Origin: Verrucomicrobiota bacterium
Lineage (GTDB): Bacteria > Verrucomicrobiota > Kiritimatiellia > SS1-B-03-39 > UBA6053
Direction: 5' to 3'
Length of the DNA stretch: 34,843 nucleotides
Assembly (NCBI GenBank): GCA_020831635.1
Contig: JAFIGC010000046.1
Location: 1 to 34,843 of the forward strand
The position numbers and the translations under genes are program-made. Position 1 is the first letter of the stretch, and each line of letters begins with the position of its first letter. Under the pieces are notes generated by a model that ran no database searches, had not been told where the DNA came from, and was given only the letters and a program-made list of their open reading frames with translations. This document shows, piece by piece, positions 1-7,791 of the stretch.

Positions 1-119
1 CCCCCCCCCCACCCCCCCCCCCCGGCCCCCCCCCCCCCCACCCACCCCCCCCCCCCCCCCCGCGGCCCGCCCCCCCCCCCCCCCAACAACCCCCCCCCCC
101 CCCCGCCCCCCCCTCCCCC
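1..119. repeat. Poly-C low-complexity end
   Basis: This stretch is almost all C with scattered A, G and T and shows no coding or structural signal. Composition changes abruptly to normal genomic sequence near base 120. It is most likely a sequencing or assembly artefact at a contig end, not a biological element. Confidence 0.85.
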
Positions 120-170
120 ACGGAGGGATATTCAAATTTGAAATTAAGAGAAATTTACATTATTCGTCCG

Positions 171-250
171 CTCTGTGTCTCCGTGCCTCCGTGGTAGGAA
201 CAAACCACCCGCTTCGCTGGAAGCTCGGAGACACGGAGATCAATTCAAAT
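171..250. repeat. GxxExxY-flanking dyad repeat, copy A
   Basis: This ~80-bp unit consists of iterated CCGTGTCTCCGTGCCTCCGTGG, a spacer containing CCACCCGCTTCGCTGG, and a right arm with CGGAGACACGGAGATC. The left and right arms are imperfect reverse complements, so the unit can fold as a long hairpin. A near-identical direct copy lies at 661-740, on the other side of the GxxExxY gene. The left half overlaps an alternative GTG start for that gene, but the ATG at 269 just after the repeat is the better start. Confidence 0.8.
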
Positions 251-268
251 AAGAAAGGTGTACCAGAC

Positions 269-652
269 ATGAATGAAAACTTGATTGAGAGTGATTTAAC
301 CCGGGAGATTATCGGTGCGGCAATTGAGGTGCACCGATACTGGGGGCCGGGACTGATCGAAAGCATTTACGAAAAAAGTCTGGCGGTGGAACTGGAAAGA
401 AGAGACATCCCCTTTCAGAGGCAAATGAAGCTGAACCTGACCTACAAAGGCATTGATTTGCATGAGGATTTTCGGCTCGATCTGATCGTCGGCGACAAGG
501 TGGTTGTTGAACTGAAGGTTGTCCGGGAACTGGCTCCGATTTTTGAGGCTCAACTTTTGTCGTACATGCGCCTCACACAATGCCGTGTCGGTCTTCTCAT
601 CAACTTCAATGTTCCGGTATTAAAAGATGGTATCAAACGCCTCGTTCTCTAA
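269..652 (+). CDS. GxxExxY family protein
   Basis: A 127-residue protein of the GxxExxY family. The name-giving motif is G28-L-I-E31-S-I-Y34 after a helical start (TREIIGAAIEVH). A later segment, with D71 and then E81-L-K83, has the D...ExK layout of PD-(D/E)XK nuclease-like folds. The role of the family is unknown; a nuclease-like activity is inference only. The length is usual for the family. The ATG at 269 was chosen because an AAAGG ribosome-binding site lies about 10 bases upstream and the longer GTG-started form would be translated from inside the repeat. Direct repeat copies flank the gene (171-250 and 661-740), giving it the look of a repeat-bounded cassette. It lies on the same strand as the helicase gene, with 150 bp between them. 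Confidence 0.85.
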   Translation: MNENLIESDLTREIIGAAIEVHRYWGPGLIESIYEKSLAVELERRDIPFQRQMKLNLTYKGIDLHEDFRLDLIVGDKVVVELKVVRELAPIFEAQLLSYMRLTQCRVGLLINFNVPVLKDGIKRLVL

Positions 653-660
653 TCTCTTTA

Positions 661-740
661 CCTCCGTGCCTCTGTGCCTCCGTGGTAAAAAACCACCCGC
701 TTCGCTGGAGGCACGGAGACACGGAGATCCATTCAAAATT
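661..740. repeat. GxxExxY-flanking dyad repeat, copy B
   Basis: Direct copy of the unit at 171-250. Left arm 662-681 and right arm 707-726 are reverse complements with two mismatches over 20 bases, enclosing the CCACCCGCTTCGCTGG spacer. It starts within 10 bases of the GxxExxY stop codon, so as RNA it could act as a 3' hairpin. Confidence 0.8.
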
Positions 741-770
741 AAAATGAAGCAATTCTTTCTTTATCCTTCT

Positions 771-800
771 TCTCCGTGCCTCCGTGCCTCCGTGGTAAAA
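771..800. repeat. Partial dyad repeat, copy C (left arm only)
   Basis: Only the left arm (TCTCCGTGCCTCCGTGCC then TCCGTGGTAAAA) is present. It ends two bases before the ATG of the helicase gene, so the repeat forms that gene's immediate leader and supplies no real Shine-Dalgarno sequence. Confidence 0.75.
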
Positions 801-802
801 TC

Positions 803-3529
803 ATGATCCGCCGCTACAGCTCCAGAACCGAAGCGCTTGACAAGGAATTCCTTGCCAAGGCCTTGGACGGCGCCTCGAAGTATTACCGCATCGCGGGGTA
901 TTTCCGGAGTTCGATTTTTGAGCTGATCGGGGAGGAGATTTCAAAAATTCCCGAGGTGAAGATCGTCTGCAATTCCGAGCTGGATGCGATGGATTTTCAA
1001 GTCGCATCGGGACGGGCCATGGCGATCAAGGAGCGGTGGAACCAGGTGGATATTGAATCGGAGGCCCTGATTCTAAAGGAACGCTATGTGCGGCTGGATC
1101 AGTTGCTGAAAAGCGGCAACGTTGAGATTCGGGTGGTCCCCCGCGAGCGGCTGTTTTTGCATGGCAAGGCGGGGTCTATTCATTATCCGGACGGGAGCAA
1201 AAAGGCGTTTATCGGCTCGGTGAACGAATCGAAAAGCGCCTTTGCACACAATTATGAATTGCTGTGGCAGGATGAGGATGCGGACGCGTCGAAGTGGGTG
1301 GAAGATGAGTTTTGGGCGCTTTGGAAAGACGCGGTGCCTCTGCCCGACGCGATACTTGCTGAAATCAGCCGGGTGGCCAATCGGCAGGAAGTCACGGTGG
1401 AGGCCCTGGCGCCAAAGGCGATTCCCGCCGCCGCCATGGCGGAAGCCCCGATCTACCGTGGAGGCGAGCAACTGCAACCCTGGCAGCGGTCCTTTGTCAC
1501 CCTCTTCCTCGAACATCGCGAAATCTACAAGCGGGTGCGTCTGCTGTTGGCGGATGAAGTCGGAGTGGGCAAAACGCTCTCCATGGCTACCAGCGCTTTG
1601 GTCAGTGTTCTTTTGGGCGACGGCCCGGTGTTGATTTTCGCGCCCGCAACCCTGACCTTGCAGTGGCAGGTGGAAATGAAAGACAAGCTGGGCATTCCCG
1701 CCGCCGTCTGGTCGTCGCAAAAGAAAGCCTGGCTGGGCACCGAGGGGCAGGTGCTTTCGCCCAGAGGGGACTTTGCCCAGATCGGCCGCTGTCCGCACCG
1801 CATCGGGATTGTCTCCACGGGCATCATCATGCACCAGCGGGAGGACCATGACTTTGTCCGCGAAGCCGGGGAATTGCTGAAGAACCGCTACGGAATGGTG
1901 ATTCTGGATGAAGCCCACAAAGCCCGCTCCGCCTGCTTTCCGGGAAAGCGAACCCCCGAACCCAACAACCTGCTCATTTTCATGCGGGAAATCGCGCAAC
2001 GCACCAAGCATCTGATTCTGGGCACGGCCACGCCGATTCAAACCCGGGTTTCGGAATTGTGGGACTTGCTCGGCATTCTCGGCCACGGGGCGGAGTTTGT
2101 TCTCGGCGATTCGCTCTCCCCCTGGCGGGAGATTGACAGCGCCGTGGAACTGCTCACCGGCCGCTATCACCCGGCGGACACCGAGGAGGCCTGGAACTGG
2201 ATCCGCAATCCATTGCCACCGGCTGAAGACGATCTCCTGTTCAGCAACATCCGGGACGAACTCGGACTTGCAAAGAGCCGCTTCCATTGCTCCCACCTGT
2301 ATGAAGACCTGAGCTACATGATGCAGGAAATGTGGTTGCCTTCCGCTTTGGATCAGAATTACTTTCGACAAAACAACCCGCTGGTCCGTCATGTGGTGTT
2401 GCGCAAACGCAAAGAATTGGAGGAGATGGGGCTGCTGGACCGCGTCGGAGTCCATACCCATCCCATGCCCGAAAAAACGCACCTGTACCAATCGCGTTTT
2501 GTGTCTCTCGGGATCAGCACCAACACCCCGTTTGAAGTGGCTTATGCGCAGGCCGAGGAATTCTCCCGTCTGCTTCGGAGTCGCACCAAGTCGGCGGGAT
2601 TCATGAAATCCCTGCTCCTGCAGCGGATCTGTTCAAGCTTCGCCTCGGGTCTGAGCACCGCCCGCAAGATGCTGTCACGCGCGTTTCCCGATGACGACGA
2701 TGAGCAGGCGGCCAACCAGGCGGATTACATTCTTGCCGAAATGACGGATGCGGAAATTAACTGCCTGCGGGAGATCGTGACCCAGCTCTCGCGGCCCGAG
2801 GCCGTCGATTCGAAGCTGGATACCGTGAAGTGGTTTCTCACAGAGTTTCACAGCGACGGACGCTCCTGGCTGGAGCATGGCTGCATCGTGTTCAGTCAGT
2901 ATTTCGACACCGCCAACTGGGTGGCCAAGGAATTGGCCCTGGCCTTTCCGAACGAAGTCGTGGCCGTGTATGCCGGGGCCGGCAAGAGCGGACTCTATCG
3001 GCATACCGCCTTCAACGCGGTCGAACGTGAGTCCATCAAGAAAGCGGTGAAATCACGCGACATCCGTCTCGTCGTGGCCACCGACGCCGCCTGTGAAGGG
3101 CTGAACCTACAGACACTCGGCACCCTGATCAATGTGGATTTACCCTGGAATCCTTCAAGGTTGGAACAACGCCTGGGCCGCATCAAACGGTTTGGTCAGG
3201 CCCGGAAAAACGTGGATATGCTCAATCTCGTGTACGCCAACACCCAGGATGAGCGCATCTACAACGTGCTTTCAAGCCGGTTGAAAGACACCTACGATAT
3301 TTTTGGGTCCCTTCCCGACACCATCGAAGATGATTGGATTCAGGACGAAGAAGCCCTCCAAGAGCGCATGGACGAATACATGCACGAGCGGGAACGGGCC
3401 ACAAACGCCTTTTCCGTCAAATACAAAGCCACCGTCGATCCCCATCAAAACAAGTGGGAGCTGTGCGAAAAAGTCCTCTCAAGACGCGACATCATCGACA
3501 AACTCAGCGAACCTTGGCGTCAAACATAA
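803..3529 (+). CDS. PLD-like nuclease / SNF2-type helicase fusion
   Basis: A 908-residue superfamily 2 ATPase with an N-terminal phospholipase D-type domain. The PLD half has one HxK...GSxN motif (H120-G-K122, then G138-S-V-N141). The helicase core shows motif I DEVGVGKT (251-258), motif II DEAH (369-372), motif III GTATP (407-411) and motif VI Q789-R-L-G-R-I-K-R-F-G-Q799. This is the SNF2/RapA arrangement, in which DNA-dependent ATP hydrolysis drives translocation or remodelling. PLD-helicase fusions often occur in restriction or phage-defence settings such as DISARM-like loci, so DNA defence or repair is a fair inference. No methyltransferase or DUF1998 partner is present. The ATG at 803 gives a natural N-terminus; an upstream GTG at 776 lies within the repeat. 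No clear ribosome-binding site is seen. Confidence 0.88.
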   Translation: MIRRYSSRTEALDKEFLAKALDGASKYYRIAGYFRSSIFELIGEEISKIPEVKIVCNSELDAMDFQVASGRAMAIKERWNQVDIESEALILKERYVRLDQLLKSGNVEIRVVPRERLFLHGKAGSIHYPDGSKKAFIGSVNESKSAFAHNYELLWQDEDADASKWVEDEFWALWKDAVPLPDAILAEISRVANRQEVTVEALAPKAIPAAAMAEAPIYRGGEQLQPWQRSFVTLFLEHREIYKRVRLLLADEVGVGKTLSMATSALVSVLLGDGPVLIFAPATLTLQWQVEMKDKLGIPAAVWSSQKKAWLGTEGQVLSPRGDFAQIGRCPHRIGIVSTGIIMHQREDHDFVREAGELLKNRYGMVILDEAHKARSACFPGKRTPEPNNLLIFMREIAQRTKHLILGTATPIQTRVSELWDLLGILGHGAEFVLGDSLSPWREIDSAVELLTGRYHPADTEEAWNWIRNPLPPAEDDLLFSNIRDELGLAKSRFHCSHLYEDLSYMMQEMWLPSALDQNYFRQNNPLVRHVVLRKRKELEEMGLLDRVGVHTHPMPEKTHLYQSRFVSLGISTNTPFEVAYAQAEEFSRLLRSRTKSAGFMKSLLLQRICSSFASGLSTARKMLSRAFPDDDDEQAANQADYILAEMTDAEINCLREIVTQLSRPEAVDSKLDTVKWFLTEFHSDGRSWLEHGCIVFSQYFDTANWVAKELALAFPNEVVAVYAGAGKSGLYRHTAFNAVERESIKKAVKSRDIRLVVATDAACEGLNLQTLGTLINVDLPWNPSRLEQRLGRIKRFGQARKNVDMLNLVYANTQDERIYNVLSSRLKDTYDIFGSLPDTIEDDWIQDEEALQERMDEYMHERERATNAFSVKYKATVDPHQNKWELCEKVLSRRDIIDKLSEPWRQT

Positions 3530-3629
3530 CCATTTGGACATGCGGTGGTGATCACCCGGCGAAACGAAACCGTGTGCTACCTCCTCTCTACGGAGCGAGT
3601 GGAAGTGATTCTTGAAACGAAGTTTTTGA

Positions 3630-3703
3630 TAACCGCTAATCGATGCTAATATGAACCTTATCTGTATTTTTATTCGCGTAGGATAAGCGAAGATAAGCGG
3701 TTA
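3630..3703. repeat. Degenerate inverted repeat (GCTAATC/GATAAGC type)
   Basis: Outer arms TAACCGCTAATC (3630-3641) and GATAAGCGGTTA (3692-3703) are reverse complements with one mismatch. The interior carries further GATAAGCG / GCTAAT iterations. It resembles a decayed copy of the iterated dyad repeats typical of this kind of genome. It lies between the helicase stop and a pair of palindromes. Confidence 0.65.
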
Positions 3704-3710
3704 AAGATGT

Positions 3711-3756
3711 TTCCGAACGTCGGAAAGAATTTTCGAGGGTCTTCCGAGCGTCGGAA
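3711..3756. repeat. Tandem 15-bp palindrome pair, locus 1
   Basis: TTCCGAACGTCGGAA at 3711-3725 and TTCCGAGCGTCGGAA at 3742-3756: 6-bp arms around a 3-base loop, start to start 31 bp. They sit in the gap between two convergent genes, just past the 3' end of the anti-sigma gene, so bidirectional termination is possible. The same pair with the same 31-bp period recurs at 23575-23620. Confidence 0.85.
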
Positions 3757-3766
3757 ACATTGGCTT

Positions 3767-4501
3767 TCACCACATTTCGTCCAGCCGGCGGGTGTCTCCG
3801 CGGGTGGCCACGGCCAGCAGAAGTCCGTCCCGTTCCATGGCGCGGAGGTTCCAGTCCCCTTCCCGCTGCCAGGTGTGGGTGGGAAGGGTGGCATAATGGC
3901 GGGTCTGCTCGTCAAAAACAAACACATGCACCATTAGACCGTTCAGTTCGAAGCAAAGCATGCTGACAACATTGCCGGCATCGTCCTCGTAGAGCTTGCA
4001 GCCTTGACTGCGGGCGGCCAGTAAAAGCTCGGGAACTGTATCCGGCGCCGGGGCGCCCCGGTCTTGGAGCCATTGGCGGACTTCCACCATGTTATCGGCT
4101 TCGAAATCCAAGGGACGTCGATCGGCGGAAAGCCGGGCGACCAGTTCCGAACCGGGTTCCCAAATCACCGGGTGCGGACGAAGGGCCGAGAATAAAAACA
4201 GGCCAATCACCAGCATGGCGGCGATCGGCAGCACCCACAGGCTCCAGCGGCGCATGAAGGCGTGATCGCGCACGCCCATCGAGGCGGTGGAGAGCACCTC
4301 CTCTTTGCCATTGGCTGGCGGGGTGATTTCGCCGAGCGCCTGCATCATCCGGCGGTCAAAGTCCCGTTCGGCGTCGAACCAGTCCCGCAATTGGGGGTCG
4401 GCGGCGCATTGATCCAAGGCGGGTTCGAACAGCGGATCGGCGCTGTCGGCTCCGTTGGGTCGATACGCGGAAAGAATATTTTGGGCGGTGGCATTATCCA
4501 T
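3767..4501 (-). CDS. Anti-sigma factor, single-pass membrane protein
   Basis: A 244-residue protein with a cytoplasmic N-terminal part (about 1-85), one transmembrane helix near 86-107 (SLWVLPIAAMLVIGLFLF) and a C-terminal extracytoplasmic domain of about 135 residues. This layout and the position directly behind an ECF sigma gene mark it as the cognate membrane anti-sigma factor. No ZAS zinc motif (HxxxCxxC) is visible, so it belongs to a non-zinc type. The start ATG overlaps the sigma-factor stop by eight bases (ATGGATAA), so translation is probably coupled and the two proteins made in fixed ratio. The sensed signal cannot be read from sequence. The repeat-palindrome pair lies just past its stop. 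Confidence 0.75.
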   Translation of the reverse strand: MDNATAQNILSAYRPNGADSADPLFEPALDQCAADPQLRDWFDAERDFDRRMMQALGEITPPANGKEEVLSTASMGVRDHAFMRRWSLWVLPIAAMLVIGLFLFSALRPHPVIWEPGSELVARLSADRRPLDFEADNMVEVRQWLQDRGAPAPDTVPELLLAARSQGCKLYEDDAGNVVSMLCFELNGLMVHVFVFDEQTRHYATLPTHTWQREGDWNLRAMERDGLLLAVATRGDTRRLDEMW

Positions 4502-5078
4502 GGCGGGCCTCCCTGGGAAAGGGAATGGTTTGGAGAGGGGTTTGGGAATTGTTGGCTTGGTTGGAAGTTTCGAGTTCCTCCATGCGTTCACGGAGACGGT
4601 CTTTGGCCCGGCGAAGGCGGGACATGACCGTGCCGATGGGAATGTTCAAGACTTCGGCGATTTCTTTGTAGGAGAGTTGTTCCAGATAGAAAAGGGTGAG
4701 CGGTGCGCGGAAAATGTCGTCCAACTCGCCGAGCATCCGCATCATGACCTTGGCATCGTGGGAAAGTTGGGCGTCCCGTCCGCCGTGTCGCGACGGCTCG
4801 GGCACGGAATCCAAAGAGGTCGAGGGATAACGGACGCTTCGACGGTATCCGTCCACAAATTCGCGGTACAACACGCTGAAGAGCCAGGATTTCGTCTTGG
4901 TGGCATCCCGCAAGGTGGCGTGTTTGCGGGCCAGTTTGTGAAACGCGTTCTGCGTCAAATCCTGGGCATGATCCACGTTTTGGCACAGGGACAATGCGAA
5001 ACGGTAAAGCGGGTCATACCACTCGTGGACCGCTTGGTTCAGATGTTGTTGGGTGGCATTCATGTGAGTTGGACGCAT
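4494..5078 (-). CDS. ECF-type RNA polymerase sigma factor
   Basis: A 194-residue sigma-70 family protein with only regions 2 and 4. Region 2 covers about residues 18-82 (core-binding helix around D36-HAQDLTQNAF). Region 4 covers about 112-165, ending in the helix-turn-helix YKEIAEVLNIPIGTVMSRLRRAKDRL (137-162). It directs RNA polymerase to a small regulon when its membrane anti-sigma partner, encoded by the overlapping downstream gene, releases it. Two in-frame ATGs (5078 and 5063) are possible starts; neither has a good ribosome-binding site. The target genes are not evident in this window. Confidence 0.9.
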   Translation of the reverse strand: MRPTHMNATQQHLNQAVHEWYDPLYRFALSLCQNVDHAQDLTQNAFHKLARKHATLRDATKTKSWLFSVLYREFVDGYRRSVRYPSTSLDSVPEPSRHGGRDAQLSHDAKVMMRMLGELDDIFRAPLTLFYLEQLSYKEIAEVLNIPIGTVMSRLRRAKDRLRERMEELETSNQANNSQTPLQTIPFPREARHG

Positions 5079-5190
5079 TCATGAACACTTTATTCCCGAC
5101 CCGGAGAAAAATCCACCGGAGAGTTTGTGTGAGAAATTTTGGGTCAGGGAGCATGAAGAACCAGAAGGAGAGAAGGAAAGAGGGAGAGTG

Positions 5191-5319
5191 GCATCCCGTT
5201 GGGATGCAAATCCCGGAATGGGTCCTGATTCCTGAACGACCCCAACGGGGTCCCACTCGTCAGACCGGGGCAACGCCCCGGAAACACCCATACACATATT
5301 TGACGACTCCAACGGGGTC
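5191..5319. repeat. Cluster of four REP-like hairpins
   Basis: Four short palindromes follow one another: GCATCCCGTTGGGATGC (5191-5207), GACCCCAACGGGGTC (5238-5252), CCGGGGCAACGCCCCGG (5265-5281) and GACTCCAACGGGGTC (5305-5319, one mismatch). Each has 6-7-bp arms around an AAC or GTT triloop, although the arm sequences differ. They fill most of the 424-bp gap (5079-5502) between the divergent sigma-factor and arsM genes. No gene is visible in the gap. They look like REP-type extragenic palindromes. Confidence 0.8.
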
Positions 5320-5382
5320 ATACCCCTTCCTTTCCTCATCCCAACAAACCATCCATTCGTGAATTTTGATTTCCCGAAAAAC

Positions 5383-5396
5383 GATTCGTACGAATC
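5383..5396. promoter_or_regulatory. Perfect 14-bp palindrome upstream of arsM
   Basis: GATTCGTACGAATC is a perfect palindrome 106 bp upstream of the arsM start, with a related half-like site ATTCGTGAAT at 5354-5363. It could be a dimeric regulator's operator for the arsM operon. No regulator gene is nearby, so the role is inference. Confidence 0.35.
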
Positions 5397-5502
5397 CGCA
5401 GGTCGGCGAAGCATCCGCAGGTTCAAAAAAACAAAATGCCGGGAATAAAGTCAAGGTTCCTTTCGTCAAACGATCAATACCAAACTCAACCCGGAGCCCT
5501 TG

Positions 5503-6561
5503 ATGACACAAACGCTATCCCCGCCTGAAAATGATGTGCAAAGCTATTACGGCGAGGTGCTGCAAAGCAGCGCCGACCTGAAAACCAACGCCTGTACCTG
5601 CGATCTCGATGCCGCCAGTCCCGCGGTCAAGGCCGCGCTTGCGGAGATTCATCCTGAAATCCTCAACCGCTTTTATGGTTGTGGGTCTCCTTTGCCGCCT
5701 CTTTTGGAAGGATGCACGGTTCTGGACCTGGGTTGCGGTACCGGACGGGATGTGTTTGTGGCCGCCAAGCTCGCGGGACCCGCGGGACGGGTGATCGGGG
5801 TGGATATGACCGAAAATCAAATTGCGGTCGCCCGGAAACATGCGGAATCCCAAGCTAAGCGTTTTGGGTTCCCCTCCCCCACCACCGAGTTTCTTTTGGG
5901 CCCCATCGAGGATCTGGCGGCGCTGGACATCGCGGACAACAGTGTGGATGTGGTCATGTCCAATTGCGTCATCAATCTCTCCGCCCGCAAGGATGAGGTG
6001 TTCCGGGAAATTTTTCGAGTGTTGAAATCCGGCGGGGAATTGATTTTCTCGGATGTGTTTGCGGACAGAAGAATTCCAATGGAATTGCGCCGGGACCCGG
6101 TGCTATTGGGCGAATGCCTTTCCGGAGCGCTTTACTTGGAAGATTTCCGGCGTTTGTTGGCCGAATTGAATTGCCCCGATTATCGGGTGGTTTCCCGTGC
6201 GTCTCTGGACATTGGGGACGCGGCCATCGAAGCGAAAATCGGCTTCGTGAACTTTGAATCCCTCACGGTACGGGCCTTCAAGCTCGATTCGCTGGAGGAC
6301 GCCTGCGAGGATTACGGTCAAATCGCCACCTATTTGGGGACCCTTCCCGATGCGCCCCACGCATTTTCGTTGGACACCCAACACCGCTTCCCCACCGGGA
6401 AGCCCATACCCGTGTGCGGAAACACCGCCGCCATGCTGAGTGAAACCCGCTACACGCCGCATTTCCGGGTGCACGGAACCCGTGGCCGCCACTTCGGACT
6501 TTTTCCCTGCGTACACCCGCAACCCGCGCCCGCCTGCCCCACCGCCGGAAGTTGCTGTTAA
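5503..6561 (+). CDS. arsM: Arsenite S-adenosylmethionine methyltransferase
   Basis: A 352-residue class I SAM-dependent methyltransferase that methylates As(III) stepwise. The SAM-binding loop is LDLGCGTGRD (74-83), the acidic post-loop is GVDMTENQ (99-106). Cysteines lie where ArsM proteins bind arsenic: C31/C33 (ACTC), C155 in MSNCVINLS and C205 in LLGECLSGALY. The C-terminus is cysteine-rich (SCC), as in many ArsM. The ATG at 5503 has a GGAG site 6 bases upstream; a TTG lies directly before it. It is the first gene of a compact operon with a DinB-like and an NRDE gene. No arsR, arsB or arsC accompanies it in the window. Confidence 0.92.
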   Translation: MTQTLSPPENDVQSYYGEVLQSSADLKTNACTCDLDAASPAVKAALAEIHPEILNRFYGCGSPLPPLLEGCTVLDLGCGTGRDVFVAAKLAGPAGRVIGVDMTENQIAVARKHAESQAKRFGFPSPTTEFLLGPIEDLAALDIADNSVDVVMSNCVINLSARKDEVFREIFRVLKSGGELIFSDVFADRRIPMELRRDPVLLGECLSGALYLEDFRRLLAELNCPDYRVVSRASLDIGDAAIEAKIGFVNFESLTVRAFKLDSLEDACEDYGQIATYLGTLPDAPHAFSLDTQHRFPTGKPIPVCGNTAAMLSETRYTPHFRVHGTRGRHFGLFPCVHPQPAPACPTAGSCC

Positions 6562-6580
6562 CCCCTTACCCCCATTGGCC

Positions 6581-7105
6581 ATGAACGACACCGAAATCCG
6601 AATCTCACTGAAGTTTCTCCTGCATCAGGCCGAGGAACTGCTGGACGCGGTGGAGGACCGGGAATACAATCGCGGCGAGCCCCTGGCCATGAACGCGACC
6701 CTCGGCGGACATCTCCGTCATGTGTTGGAACATGTTGAACCGATTATGGACACCCCCGAAAACGGCGTGCTGGACTACGATGCCCGTCCCCGCGATCATG
6801 AAGTGGAAACCTCCCCCGTTGCGGCCCGACAGCGGGTGGCGCAACTCTGCGAACGTTTGGACGCCCAACCCGACGGCTGGGAGGCGCACGGACTTCGGGT
6901 CCGAAACCGTGTCGCCACCGGGGATGGCGGTTCTCCCGTGGTGCGCTCCTCACGGGCCAGGGAACTGATGTACGCCGTGGCCCATACCGTCCACCACTAC
7001 GCGCTCATCCGGGTGATGTGCGGACTGCGGGGCATTGAGCTGTCCCGAGATTTCGGATATGCCCCCTCCACCCTTCAACACCGTCAAATGGCGGGGCGCG
7101 ACTGA
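6581..7105 (+). CDS. DinB-superfamily protein
   Basis: A 174-residue, mostly helical protein. The histidine pattern H44/H47/H51 (GGHLRHVLEHVE) and H135-TVH138-H139 fits the metal-binding four-helix bundle of the DinB/YfiT superfamily, whose members include thiol-dependent transferases. The substrate cannot be told from the sequence. The start ATG at 6581 is 19 bases after the arsM stop, and its own stop overlaps the next start by one base (TGATG), so it is clearly in the arsM operon. A link to thiol or arsenic chemistry is only suggested by the neighbourhood. Confidence 0.7.
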   Translation: MNDTEIRISLKFLLHQAEELLDAVEDREYNRGEPLAMNATLGGHLRHVLEHVEPIMDTPENGVLDYDARPRDHEVETSPVAARQRVAQLCERLDAQPDGWEAHGLRVRNRVATGDGGSPVVRSSRARELMYAVAHTVHHYALIRVMCGLRGIELSRDFGYAPSTLQHRQMAGRD

Positions 7106-7791
7106 TGTGTACGCTTTCCCGGGCATTGCTTCCCGATGGCGTGGAGATTTTCTTCAACCGGGACGAACAACGCAGTCGCCCGAAGGCCCTGCCACCCACA
7201 ACGGATGCGAATGGAATCTTGGCGCCGATGGATCCCCAGGGCGGGGGGCCGTGGATTTTTGCAAAACCCAATGGCATTTGCGGGGCGTTGTTGAACGCTT
7301 ATCATCTAAAGCCTCTGCCCGTACCGTCGGATGGATTTCGAAGCCGGGGACTACTGATGCGTGATCTAGCCGAGGTCATCACGGCGGACAACGTGATGCA
7401 GGTCCTGGGGGAAATGTTGACGCGCCACCCCTACCCGCCCTTTTTCTTTGCCCGCATCACGCGGCAAAACATCCGCGCCTGGCATTGGAACGGGGAAAAA
7501 CTTGCCGACAAGCCCCTTGCCTTTCCCATGTTGACCACCTCCGCCTTCAAGCCGGAAATCATCGTGCCCCTCCGCATTCGGCGTTACTGCGGGTGTACCG
7601 CCATCCCGGAAAATCCGGAAGTCCCGGAACTGGAACGATTCCACAATTGGCACGAACCTGAGATGCCCGAAGTCTCCACACTGATGTCACGCGCGGATGC
7701 CCGCACCGTCAGTTTCACTCGGGTGTCTATCCGAGAGGGCGAGTCACCCCGCATGGTCTACACGGACAATAGCCCCCAACAAACTGGTTAA
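7105..7791 (+). CDS. NRDE family (TANGO2-like) protein
   Basis: A 228-residue protein beginning MCT, with the family's N18-R19-D20-E21 motif (FFNRDEQR) and an early Cys2 that could serve as an N-terminal nucleophile after Met removal, as in Ntn-hydrolase-like folds. A GGGPWIFA segment follows near 46. Its role in bacteria is not established; eukaryotic TANGO2 is linked to heme and lipid handling. The start overlaps the DinB stop (TGATG), so it is translated in the same operon. Its stop overlaps the convergent permease gene by four bases. Confidence 0.8.
   Translation: MCTLSRALLPDGVEIFFNRDEQRSRPKALPPTTDANGILAPMDPQGGGPWIFAKPNGICGALLNAYHLKPLPVPSDGFRSRGLLMRDLAEVITADNVMQVLGEMLTRHPYPPFFFARITRQNIRAWHWNGEKLADKPLAFPMLTTSAFKPEIIVPLRIRRYCGCTAIPENPEVPELERFHNWHEPEMPEVSTLMSRADARTVSFTRVSIREGESPRMVYTDNSPQQTG

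Noticed and set aside
1-119. Poly-C tract as a biological low-complexity element
   Set aside because: Near-pure C at the very start of the window is more likely an artefact of sequencing or assembly.
1073-2491. A 472-residue minus-strand open frame inside the helicase gene
   Set aside because: All helicase motifs lie on the plus strand across this region.
5191-5319. Possible CRISPR array
   Set aside because: The units are hairpins of different arm sequence and uneven spacing, with no constant direct repeat and no cas genes.
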